This document shows, one piece after another, positions 54,383-64,000 of a DNA stretch of 64,000 bases. The notes beneath the pieces are model-generated. The model ran no database searches and was not told the origin of the DNA. It worked only from the letters and a program-made list of their open reading frames with translations. The first letter of the stretch is position 1, and every line of letters begins with the position of its first letter. This DNA is from Selaginella moellendorffii (taxonomy: Eukaryota > Streptophyta > Lycopodiopsida > Selaginellales > Selaginellaceae), in the NCBI RefSeq assembly GCF_000143415.4, contig NW_003314313.1:1048334-1112333 (forward strand), written 5' to 3'. A program made the position numbers and the translations under genes.

Positions 54383-57300
54383 TCAGGGTTCTCTTGTAGA
54401 TGGGCCGGGATCTGGAGGAACATCAGGAGGAGGCATCAATGGATTTGTAGGTGGTATTAACTGCTCTTGATCCTTTTGTATGAAGCATTTCAACCGCTGC
54501 ACATGCACAATCTCTGGAGGATCGGCTTGCTGGACATCATGCTGAACCTCATAAACTTGAGGTCCAACTTGCCGCAACACCCGATACGGTCCTTTCCACT
54601 GCGCAAGAAGCCCCTTAGATAAACCACGTACCGTAAGATGGGGAAAACGGACTAACACCAAATCATCCACTTTGTATTCCGCAGGTGGACGATGATGGGA
54701 GTTGTACCACCGTGTTGTTGTCCCACTTGTACGTGACCTAAGTGTTCGGCAAACTCCGCTCGGACAAGTGGAAGAATGCTCGTCAAATACTGATCCCACG
54801 ACCTAGCATCTGCAGCTCGTGGCAATCGTGAAGGTAAACCCAGCTCCGTTGGTAATATTGGATCATGACCATATAAAAGTTTATATGGTGAAGCACCAAC
54901 AGAACTTTGCACCCCTGTGACATATGCATACCGAAGAGACGGCAAATAACCATCTTAATCCGAATGCTGAAAGTTCACATACTTCGCAATCATCCCCTTG
55001 AATGTCCGAACGAGCCATTCCACCAGACCATCTGATTGTGGATGATAAGCACTCGTGAAACTGTGGCGTATCCCCAACCAAGACGTCAAAACATGAAATG
55101 CCTCAACCACAAATGCGGGACCATTATCCGAAAGAATCTGCTCTTGACAAAAATGCTGGAACACCACTCGATTGAGGAGAAAGTATCCAACAGCAGTTGC
55201 AGAGGCACTAGCAAGAGCACCAACTTCCACCCAATGAGTCAAATAGTCAGAAGTAATAATAACATACTCATTGCCAGCAGTCGACTATGGAAAAGGTCCC
55301 ATAAGATCAAACGCCACCAACTCAAATGGACGGGAAATTGCAATTAACTCCAACCGTCCTTCCACAGCCCAAGGGGGAGTATTACGAGCTTGGCACCAAA
55401 CACAGCTATGCACATACCGGATAATATTACGTCGCATCTCCGGCCAATAGAAAGACCTGTGCAGCTTCTCAATTACACGACGATGTCCCATATGCCCACC
55501 TAGAACAGGAGAATCATGGTAGGCATGGAGAAACTGCGAAATAAAGATAGAAGGCACCACCAGCCGTAAATGATCATCAGGATCCGTCCCCACAAAATAA
55601 AGAAGGTTGTCTTCGAGGTGATATTGAGAATGTAAATGCCGGAAAGGCAAGTCATCAGCAAGTGATGCAGGATTCTCAAACCCATCTCGAAGCCTTCGAA
55701 TCCACAGCTCAAGCTTTTGAGCTTCACGAACCTCATCAAGAGAAGGTAGATCTTGCTCTGCACCTTGTGGACACTAAATGTCAAGTATAGCAACTGCCGA
55801 CGGCATAGAATCCTCATCTAGAAAATCCACAGAGGCTGGAACAAAAGGCTCGTCAGAAACATGATAAAAGAATGGAGAAGGAAGAGGAGCTCAAGAAAGG
55901 GCATCAACATCAGCCAAAGAACTCCCTGGGCGATGAACAACATCAAAATTATATATCTGAAGCTTCAAAGCCCATCGAGCAATATGACCAACCAGGTTCT
56001 TCCGCTTCAATAATGAAGTAACAGCAGCATGATCACCTTCAAGTAACGTTCGAGAACCATGTAGATATGCATGAAGTTTCTCGAAACCCCAAGCTGTTGC
56101 TTCTCTGTCGTGGAGTAGTTCATTTCCGCTGGTTGTAATGTATGGCTTATATATGCAATGGGATGGCGCTGACTAGGCACACTCGAGCTCTCTTGCATCA
56201 ACACACCTCCAAAACCAATGTCAGAAGCATCCACGCACAAAATAAAAGGTCGAGTGTAGTCAGGATATGCCAAAACCAGAGGAGTTGTCAATAGCTCTTT
56301 GAGATCCTCGAACGCCCGCTCACAATCCGGAGACCAAATGAAAGATGATGTTGATGACTTCAACAACGCTCGCAATGGTGCAATGTGATCAGAAAGATGA
56401 TCCACAAAGCGACCGAGATACTGCACCTTGCCCAAAAAGCACTGCACCTCATTCACACACTTCGGAGTAGGGAACTTTAGAACAGCCACAAGTTTGTCAG
56501 GATCAACTTGCAAACCCTCACGAGAAATACGGTACCCAAGATAAGTTGTATCCTTGGACCCAAACACGCACTTCGACCGTTTCAGCTTTAAACCAACATC
56601 GCGTAGCCAATCCAACACTTTACAAACATCACGAACGTGCTCCTCCCATGTCCCCTCCAAGTGAATCAAGACATCATCAATGAAGTCAGTAGTCACCTTT
56701 GGCATATCACAAAGAACATTGTCCATCATCCGCTGGAAAGTTGCTGGAGCATTGTTCAAACCAAACGGCATCACCAAGAACTCGTACAAACCAAACGGTG
56801 TACGAAAAGCAGTCTTAGGAATATCTTCTTTAGCCATTGGTACTTGCTAGTACCCAGAAGCAAGATCTAGCTTGGTGAACCAACGACTTTGCCCTAGACG
56901 ATCCAAGAGATCAGCAGTGTGAGGAAGAGGGTACACATCCGGGATCATCACTTCATTTAATGAACGATAGTCGATGCAGAAACGAATACTCCCATTAGGT
57001 TTCGTCACAAGATGAGGTTCACATGCCCAAGGACTCCGCGACTTCCGAATAACACCCTTCTCCAACATCTCCTTGACGTTTGCACGTAAAATCTTAATCT
57101 CCTTGGGTGACCGACGACGAACAGGAACCTTGATTGGACGAGCATCCCCGGTTGGAATCGGATGACGTGTGGCAATCTTGGCCCCAGATGATAGGTCAAA
57201 TTCAAAGAGATCAGAATACTCCTTCATGAGCTGGTCAACAGCTGCAACACAAAGATCATCGGAGGGATCGGAAAAGGGAAGAGCAAAACAAGATGGAAAC

Positions 57301-57812
57301 ATAGGAGGAAATAGTGGGGGAACAAAAGTAATGGAAGCAGAGGTAGAGGTAGAGGGACGAAGAGATACGGAAGTGAGAGGAATGGATGAAACATAAGGAA
57401 GTATGAGACAAGGGGGAGAAGTCTCAAAGTCACACTTGGCATGATTGTGCTGCAACCAATCCATACCAAGAATGAGGTCAAAAGCTTGACTTGGCACCAC
57501 CCGTAATGACTACAACTCAAGCTCGAGATTGCCCACACGCACAACCAGGTCCGCCTCATCTCGTGCACATGCATGCATACGGCCGTTGCCATAAAGAATG
57601 AAAACTGGATCCGCCGCACGACGCAAGTGTAGACGACAACGTGTGGCAACAGGTCGAGCAATAGAAGATAAACTCGAACCTGTATCAACCAACACAGAGA
57701 GAATAATAGAAGACCTCTTGTTATAAAAACGAGCTTGGAAAGTAAATACTGGATGAACCGGTGCCCAGTGAACCCCTTGATAATACTCCCGAAAGAAAGA
57801 TGGAGGGGTCAT
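54383..57812 (-). pseudogene. gypsy pol remnant (protease, RT, RNase H, integrase)
   Basis: Protease active site 'VDTGSSLSS' and flap-end 'LILGMDWL' near 57,450-57,680. Reverse transcriptase from about 57,000: 'FCIDYRSLNEV', 'TKLDLASGY', 'FMPFGLNNAPATFQ'-type text and catalytic 'FIDDVLI'. RNase H starts 'ILCVDASDIGFGGVL'. The integrase zinc finger 'HMGHRRV..HSCVWCQ' is at about 55,400-55,500, and the core has 'VAFDLMGPFP', 'SDNGPAF' and 'LVEWLVRTFK'. The C-terminal part 'WKGPYRVLRQVGPQVYEV' precedes the stop near 54,383. Stops interrupt it at about 57,510, 56,847, 55,285 and 54,955, and frame shifts occur around 55,800-56,000 and 54,650. Confidence 0.9.
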
Positions 57813-57838
57813 TAACTTATTCGCACAAGGTCCCTCCG

Positions 57839-58771
57839 TTACTCATGCGACTCCTCGTTTCCCGGATGCATCTCGGTGTCAAAACCTTCCACCGCAGTAG
57901 CACCAACGGGACATTGCTGACGCCAAGGTCTCCACCCAGGAAATGGAGGTCGCCAATCCGGAAAGCACCGACAACACCGATAAGTATGACCAACTTCATC
58001 ACACGCCCAGCAACGAACATCACGGCCACGACCACTTCCTTGCCCTTGTCCTTGGACTCGAGTAGCAGCAGCATCAACCTCCATTAGAACAGGACCATCA
58101 CTCATAGGAAGTGGAGCTGAAGAACGTGCAGCAAGAAGTGGAAGAGGCGATGTCTCATAACGTTGTGCCAAGCGAAGAGCATCGTCAAGGGTGGCAAGAG
58201 GAAGTGCATGCACAAGGCTGACAAGATCTTGACGAAGTGCTAGCCACAACATTCCTAGCTTGATCCGCTCCGACATATTGGGCTCCGCACGAAGCAAAAG
58301 ACTTCGGAAACGAACGCCAAATTGCATCACCGACTCAAATGGCCCTTGGCAAAGACGATGCAATTGTTGGAAGGCATCGTCACAATCATCGGCATGTCCG
58401 AAGGCGCGTTTGAAGACGTCCGGAAGAACACTCCAATCCCCACGAGTGGCCGCACTCAATCCATTGTACCACTACAATGCCATCCCTTGGAGATACGTGG
58501 GAAACTCACGCAAACGTCGAGCATCATCCCAAGAATGATATGTGGCAATCACCGTGAAGTGATTGAACCAATGGTACACATCATCCCCAGGATTCCCACA
58601 ATAGAACTCCGGCCGAACGCGAGGATTGGCACCAAGAGCAGGAGGAGTTGGACCACGTGCCGTGAATGCCACCATCAATTGAGTTTGGTTGTTCAATTGC
58701 AAGCGCATAGCATCAAGAAATTGGACTAATTGTTGCTCTAGAGTCAAAGGAGGAGATTGCTGATCTGCCAT
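57839..58771 (-). pseudogene. gypsy gag remnant
   Basis: Starts MADQQSPPLTLEQQLVQFLD at 58,771. It has a retrotransposon gag domain ('RVRPEFYCGNPGDDVYHWFN') and a C-terminal zinc knuckle 'CWACDEVGHTYRCC' (CX2CX4HX4C). A TAG stop at 58,472-58,474 cuts it after about 100 codons; the frame then continues to 57,839. Confidence 0.88.
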
Positions 58772-58936
58772 GAAGACGGATGAAGAAAGAGCAAAAGAAG
58801 AGAAATGACAAAAAATGAGAAGGAAATGGGAGATCTAGACAATGCAAAAAGCTAGATCTAAACCAAAATCCTGAAAGGGAAGAACAAAAGAAAGGAAATG
58901 GAAAAAGCTAGATCTAGACGATGCAAAAGCTAGATC

Positions 58937-59569
58937 GTCCGCTACCATCTCCTGCCGTCATTCTTCACGTTTGGATTGCTCCGGACGCTGAAAGCTCCAC
59001 TCACGATGCTGGCCACGTCTAACAGGAACTTTGAAGTGAATGCCAGCGGCGAGGGGCCTTCCGGGGGACTGGCGATTGTGACCGGGGTGTCCACCGCAAA
59101 CGTGATTGCCACTCTCTTGGAGGACGATCCAGTCGGGGTGTATGCTCTCGACGCGGTGCTTCTTCCACCCGAGATCTTCCCACTCCACTCCACGCTGCCC
59201 GCCAGCATTGCACCGTCGCCTACTCCTCCGGCCACCGTTCCACCACCAAAGGCTGTTCAAGCGCCAGCTCCGGCTCCAAAGCCGGCTCCACCACCTTCGC
59301 CTTCGTCTTCTCCTTCTCCACCACCACCCGCGGCTTCTCCTTCTCCACCACCCGTGGCTACGTCTCCTCCTCCCGTGCAGAGCTCATCAAATTCCTCCTC
59401 GTCGAGCTCCTCGAGCTCGTCTCCGGCAGCCGAAAATGGGACTAGTGCCGAGGCCCCAGTCGCCGCAGAAGGTCCACTGGCGGAAAGGTCCGACACCCGG
59501 AAGTTTGGTGAGAGTTTCTTTGGTGGATTTTTGCCAGCTGCACTTGCTACTACTGCGTTGCTCTTTTGA
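58937..59569 (+). pseudogene. Headless fasciclin-like AGP fragment
   Basis: Corresponds to the last 200 codons of the FLA gene (from 'RYHLLPSFFT' in FAS1 domain 2 through the AGP tail and GPI signal). The frame is open but begins after a stop (TAG at 58,931) in transposon sequence, with no ATG. Relative to the intact gene it has 'FGLLRTLKAP' for 'FGSLRTLKAP' and an extra Pro/Ser repeat in the AGP region ('AASPSPPPVATSPPP'). It lacks a signal peptide and domain 1, so even if transcribed it would not make a wall protein. Confidence 0.92.
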
Positions 59570-60041
59570 TATGAAAGGTTTGTACTACAACTAGTTTTCT
59601 TGGAGGAGAGACATTGTAACAACTTTAGTGCAGTAGCGTTGAGTTTACATCATGTAATTTTTTTTAATGACAATGAGAATGTTTTAAGTCCGTCATGGAG
59701 GTTTAGGGTTTGCGACGCGGTAAGGTTGATACTGGGACCACTCGGTGTTGGAACACTCCTTGACGCCAGCGCATCGGTCTACAAATGCAAGAGTGGTGCT
59801 CGATCACTCCAAGACTGTAGAGACAAGTTCAGAGGTGCCAGCTGTCCGCGGCCGAGAAGAGGCGGGAGGTGCGAGAAGCGCGGCAACAGGAGTGAAAGAA
59901 CGAGGGCAGCTAAAGGTGGCAGGAAGAGGAGAAGACGAAGCAAATGGAGATCTGCGCAGAGCTCGTCCGTGGTGGGACGAAGCTTCCGCGGCAATGCCAT
60001 GTTATGATTTTAATCGAGTCTAAAACACGTCATCATGTGTT

Positions 60042-60130
60042 ATTCGAACACGCAACCTTCTGATCTGGAGTCAGACTTGCGCCACGGATCCTTTCACGGC
60101 GGGTTCATCCACTATGAGCTACTCGGACGA
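60042..60130 (-). pseudogene. tRNA-Trp(CCA)-like sequence, copy 2
   Basis: Same as copy 1 at 41,960: 'GGATCCGTGGCGCAAG', 'TCTGACTCCAGATCAGA' and 'GGTTGCGTGTTCGAAT' on the minus strand from 60,091 down to 60,043. Here the 3' side continues 'AACACATGATGACGTG', 12 bases more than copy 1, making 'gtgtt..aacac' able to pair as a T-stem-like hairpin. The D-loop deletion is the same in both copies. Confidence 0.7.
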
Positions 60131-60167
60131 TATATTCAATAACTTCATCATTTATAAATCATAGACA

Positions 60168-60536
60168 TCAAATTATTTTCGACTTGGGAATTGTAGAGCT
60201 GCAAAATGCACAGAGTAATCTTAGATCAGCCCGAAAAGATGCTTGTTTCATACCTCCACAAGTTCTTGGCAAGGGCCTATTGCAAGCCGATGCCATGGCC
60301 TGGATACGTTGCTTGTTGACCGCATCGGCGATCTGGGGCGTGACTTTGGGACACAAACACCCGTCCGACACCGCTCTAGCGGCTCCGCAGCAGCCAGCGC
60401 TGGGAGGGCTTCCATTCACGTAAGAACCCGAGCATTGCGATACCACCGTCGTCACCAAACCATTGCAATCTTGTCCGCGAACAGCAATCGCCCAAAGCAT
60501 CACTAGCAAGACGAAGGAGGTGCGTGGAAAAGCCAT
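60168..60536 (-). CDS. Lipid-transfer-like secreted protein, duplicate
   Basis: 122 residues; signal peptide and all eight cysteines are kept. Compared with 42,087-42,455 it has I to V, G to V, R to G (next to the CC pair, giving 'GCCGAARAVSDG'), N to D, A to D, I to L and L to P. The eight base changes hit seven codons and none is silent. It is otherwise an intact gene with the same upstream region, identical to copy 1 from the start codon outward. Confidence 0.85.
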   Translation of the reverse strand: MAFPRTSFVLLVMLWAIAVRGQDCNGLVTTVVSQCSGSYVNGSPPSAGCCGAARAVSDGCLCPKVTPQIADAVNKQRIQAMASACNRPLPRTCGGMKQASFRADLRLLCAFCSSTIPKSKII

Positions 60537-60820
60537 CTTAATTTCTCACAATTCCAGAATGCCCTCTTTCTAAGTCTTGCTTCCACTGGATCTCACGAAG
60601 AAGAGAGCTCACATTTAAAGCATCCATCACACGGACTCTTGCCGTCTAGATCACGTCTTTGGTCCTGGTCTTGGTCCTTGGTCTTAAAACTCGGAAAAAT
60701 CAAACGATCAAATTCATGGAAACATCCCGCGGGAATTTTCAAACCAACGTTTTCAAATTCAAATATTTGAGCGGGAAGGAATATTACAAAGCACACAAAG
60801 TAGTATAATCCTTTGATCAT

Positions 60821-61255
60821 TCATGGCTGATCCACCTCGTGTCCATGGTGCCACCCTCCACCGCGTCCGTATCCTCCACGCCCATATCCGTACCCAGGTC
60901 CGTAGCCACCATAGCCGGGTCCATAGTATCCGCCATGGCCCGGTCCGTACCCACCACCGTATCCCGGCCCATAGCCACCATATCCCGGTCCATAGCCACC
61001 ACCACCATACCCCGGCCCATAGCCACCACCACGCCCGTACCCGCCGTATCCCGGCCCATACCCGCCATAGCCTCCTCGTCCATAACCATCGTCGTCATCG
61101 TGGTGGAGTGACTTTGTAGCGGCGTCGTTGTTCTTGAGCTCCTCGTCCTTCTCGGGGTTCTCGGCGAGATCTCTGGCGCTGGACACGAGCAAGAAGGCGA
61201 GATTGAGAAGTAGCAGCACGGCCAGGAGCTGCTGCAAGGCCTTGGAAAGAGCCAT
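60821..61255 (-). CDS. Glycine-rich cell-wall-type protein, duplicate
   Basis: The 144-residue product is identical to that of 42,740-43,174, including the internally repetitive GYGPGYGG part. The TATA box (61,385-61,392) and the W-box cluster (61,416-61,646) are also duplicated without change. A repetitive gene usually diverges quickly by slippage, so full identity implies a very recent event, conversion, or an assembly duplicate. Confidence 0.88.
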   Translation of the reverse strand: MALSKALQQLLAVLLLLNLAFLLVSSARDLAENPEKDEELKNNDAATKSLHHDDDDGYGRGGYGGYGPGYGGYGRGGGYGPGYGGGGYGPGYGGYGPGYGGGYGPGHGGYYGPGYGGYGPGYGYGRGGYGRGGGWHHGHEVDQP

Positions 61256-61622
61256 TTTGTAGTTTCCTCCTTGGAGACGGAGACTTCCTCTCCTGACAAA
61301 CAAACGCTGTGATGCAATACGCGAGAAAGATCTAGGGAAAAGGGGGCCTGGAAGGAATGCTTGGATTTGGAGGATCGAGCAATGTTTTATAGAGCCCAGG
61401 GAAATGATCGTCGCGTTGACGCGCGTTGACATGGGGGTCAACCGCGTTTTATCTGGTTTGGTTGGGTGTCGGTGAGTGAATGCCAGTGAATCGCGACCAC
61501 GAGACCCTTGCGGCCTGTGTAGAGACAGAGATTTCTCTCTTCGTGGAAGCAAGTCAGCCGCAATTCTACCATGGCAGCTTTTAAATCTATCCAATTTATA
61601 GAGGGTTGACTTTCTCGCGCTC

Positions 61623-62231
61623 TCATTGACTCTTTGACTGGGTCAAAGGCTTTTGTTTGTGCTTGTCAGACTTATCTTGTGGATATGTGGTGGCTGGATC
61701 GAACTCGTTCTTGGCGTTAAAGTATTGGGATCCAAGTGCCGCTGCTCCAAATCCCCAGCCAAGCCCAATCCCCACCCCACATCCACCACCTTCAAAGCAA
61801 AGTATTAGAAAACGTGAGAGATCTCACTCACCTATGCCGAGTCCCATTGTTGGTATCGACACTCCTGCAATTGAGCTTGAAAATCTAAGAAAACAGAGAA
61901 GATGTAGAGGAATACGTATACCTCCGAATCCCCATCCAATCCCAAAACCACACCCAATTCCAATACCTGCTTGAAGTTCCATTGCGGAGTTATCCATTGC
62001 GGAATGATGGAAATTGAGATTCATGGACTTACCAAAACCGACACCCTGTCCTGCAAATGCGCTCATCACCATCTCTGCCAGATCAAAGAAATCCTTCGGA
62101 TACGTCTCTAAGTTCGTACACAAAAGTTGGGTGTATAGTTCTTTATCTCTAGTCTTGAAGTAGTGACAGGAGCAAACGATAAATTTGAGTGTCAGTTACA
62201 AGAAAGGAAGCACAAACCGTTAAGAATCGCT
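61623..62231 (-). CDS. Small glycine-rich protein, duplicate (3' exons)
   Basis: Same exon set as 43,542-44,150: 'DFFDLAEMVMSAFAGQGVGF', 'GIGIGCGFGIGWGFG', 'GVSIPTMGLGIG', 'GGCGVGIGLGWGFGAAALGS', stop at 61,623. No difference seen. The same uncertainty about its start applies. Confidence 0.55.
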
Positions 62232-62240
62232 TCGTAAAGT

Positions 62241-63897
62241 CTAGCTTAGTGTCCTTGTTTTCTGCAAAAGAATCATCTCATTGCCTGGAAGAACAAAGTC
62301 TCTCTACCTGTCGAAGCTTGACTTCCCTGTTGTGGAGAACTCCATCTCTTCTGAGTGCCATGGGATTCACCCCCGCTTTGTGGGCCGCAACAACACCTAA
62401 AGCCTCCCAATAGTTGGCTGCTCTCACCTGAACAAAAGTATGATTTCAAGAGGACGATTTGCAAAGAAAGAAAAGCTCTTACTGCTTCGATTTGTAGCTT
62501 CTCCGGAGTGTCATTCAAGACGGTCACGTTCTCCTCCACAGCAATAATCAGAGGCTGTGGCACGAGAAACGAGAATCAGGATTGGCGCGCACTAGTAAGG
62601 AACTGTTTATAAATGACGTACCTTTTGTCGAGCCTTTTTACTGAATGCACGAACTCCGTCGCCTCCACAGGCGTTCACCGGCACTAGCACTGCATCGACG
62701 TCCTCGGCCCATATCCGGTGAGGTCTGTGATCGCTGTCCCTGCTAACATATTGAGGAGCCTTGCTTAATCCCGCGAGAACGCTAGGAAGAAAGGTGTATC
62801 CAATCTGGAAGCAACATACATTGAGCTTTAAGAGAAGAGAAGAACAGCGTCCTTACCTCTTCCGCGGCAGATCTAGGAGAAACAGACGAATCGAATGGCA
62901 AAGGAGCCAATGCTGGTGCGTGCGCGCAAGGGATGTGAAACTCACTCACCACCATTTTACTAATCACAGCCTCGACTCCAGCCAGAGCATCGACACCCTG
63001 TTTCGAGGATAGTTTAGTTTCGTCACGAGGTCTTTGAAACTGAAGAATGGTATACCTGACCTTGCCTATAGTCTTTCAACACCTCCACATCGTCGTCTGG
63101 AAAGCGTGCTACCACGGCTACAGCATCGATCGCAGCATCTCTGACAAGTTTCTCTACAGCTCGTAGCAAAGAATCAGAGCGGGCAATGCGACCAGTAGAA
63201 GCACCGGTTTTGCCATCGATCCACTTCTCAACCTGGCATATATATTTTCGAGTCGTCTTTGGCCTTGAAAGCAAGAAAGGAAGAAAAATGCTAAGAGCTA
63301 TAAGCAGTACCTGGAGTGATGCGTCAGTGACGACGTGCTCGAAAATCGAAGTTCCAAGAGTTGCAGCAGCAGCATCAGCCACTTGTAGATGTCTCAGTCG
63401 CAAATCCTGCTCAATCCCGGCGTCGAGGACGAGACCGACTTTGTTCCGGTGGACGGGGCTGAGACCCCAGGCACCAGCGGCAAACCGATCGAGAGCGTAG
63501 CCTTCGACGTACAAGGCGTTGCTCATCGGCCAGTAAAGCATAGCTCCATTCAGCACCTAAGCCAAAAAAGCTAAGCTCTCTAGCTTAGAAATTTTCTAGA
63601 CACTTACATTTGGATGTGTGATGAGACAATCGACGATGGAAGCCAGAGCTCTGGCGACGGGGAGAGCATCGCCTGCGTATCCGCCAATGCAGGCCCCAGT
63701 TCCAGTCGGGACGATCAGCACAGCCGTGTATGGCCGCGACGCAAAAGCCTGGCAATCAAAATGTTAATGGATCAAATCGATCGATGACATACCGGAGCAA
63801 AGAATGCCGTTGCTGCAGCCGTGCGCTTCTGCCTCCGCGATGCTAGCCCCGGCGCCCAGAATCCTCGAGGAGCCGGGAGCAATCCACACAGCAGCAT
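62241..63897 (-). CDS. DUF3326 protein, duplicate
   Basis: Copy of 44,160-45,816 at an offset of exactly 18,081, with the same exon boundaries and transit-peptide-like first exon (63,793-63,897). I found no difference in coding or intron sequence. Intron identity argues for recency or an artefact rather than selection on the protein. Confidence 0.85.
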
Positions 63898-64000
63898 TGG
63901 ATTGGATAAGCCCTAAAATTTCACATAGGGGCTAGTTTATATCTTTCGCGCCATTTCGCCAGTTCTAGAGAGCAAGTTCTGGGGGGCTTTTACATGGGCT

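Larger units (their letters stand above)
54178..58934 (-). mobile_element. Truncated Ty3/gypsy LTR retrotransposon
   Basis: Order in the minus sense: leader, gag, protease, reverse transcriptase, RNase H, integrase, C-terminal domain, polypurine tract, 3' LTR. That gene order (integrase last) defines Ty3/gypsy. The 5' LTR, primer site and part of the leader are absent: the leader breaks off at 58,934 where FLA coding sequence begins. The leader has two copies of an 'agatctagac.atgcaaaa' phrase (58,830-58,935), also seen in the relic at 11.0 kb. All coding frames are interrupted, so the copy is dead. Confidence 0.9.
58935..64000 (+). repeat. Duplicated segment, copy 2 (continues beyond the window)
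   Basis: Direct copy of 40,886-45,919, joined at its left end to the leader of the gypsy element. The junction reads 'gctagatcgtccgct': gypsy leader up to 'gatc' and FLA from 'tcgtccgct', sharing only about two bases. It runs unbroken to the last base of the window. Confidence 0.97.

Noticed and set aside
58935-59569. Transposon-captured AGP exon (gene transduction by the gypsy element)
   Set aside because: The match continues through four more genes and spacers to the window end, so it is a segmental duplication, not a captured exon.

Overview
The window looks like nuclear DNA of a seedless vascular plant, most probably a Selaginella-type lycophyte (inference). The support is very short introns (48-75 bases in most genes), closely packed genes, plant-specific families (leucine-rich-repeat extensin, PDR-type ABCG transporter, fasciclin-like arabinogalactan protein, GDSL lipase, plant-type SKI3), plant nuclear tRNA genes and decayed plant LTR retrotransposons.

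Layout. Positions 1-18,000 are AT-rich and made of old repeats. They hold two minisatellite-like arrays with shared flanks, a pair of LTR-like direct repeats, a relic of a Ty3/gypsy element, a small non-autonomous LTR element and a dead GDSL-lipase fragment. A small two-exon gene for a potato-inhibitor-I family serine protease inhibitor follows (18,048-18,377). From about 19,350 the sequence becomes GC-richer and genic: tRNA-Ile, a leucine-rich-repeat extensin (minus), tRNA-Gln, then three same-strand housekeeping genes (CBP80, the large cap-binding subunit; COMMD2-like; a DnaJ/DUF3752 protein interrupted by a 108-base assembly gap). A GDSL lipase (minus), a full PDR-type ABC transporter (plus) and a fasciclin-like AGP (plus) come next. 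After these is a minus-strand cluster: lipid-transfer-like protein, glycine-rich wall-type protein, a second small glycine-rich gene, and a plastid-type DUF3326 gene. A large SKI3 gene (plus) and a decayed Ty3/gypsy element (minus) complete the unique sequence.

The most unusual structure is a direct tandem duplication. The segment from inside the AGP gene (40,886) to the gypsy element (58,934) is followed at 58,935 by a second copy starting again inside the AGP gene and running off the window end. The second copy therefore holds a headless AGP fragment and second copies of the four minus-strand genes. Identity between the copies is mosaic: about 95% over the first 1.5 kb, then no difference that I could find over the next 3.5 kb. 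This means either gene conversion or an assembly (haplotype) artefact.

Functionally the genes fall into cell wall and secretion (LRX, FLA, glycine-rich protein, nsLTP-like, GDSL), transport (ABCG), RNA metabolism (CBP80, SKI3, DnaJ/DUF3752) and an endosomal-recycling subunit (COMMD2). I see no operon-like or pathway logic tying them together, and no CRISPR array or rRNA.
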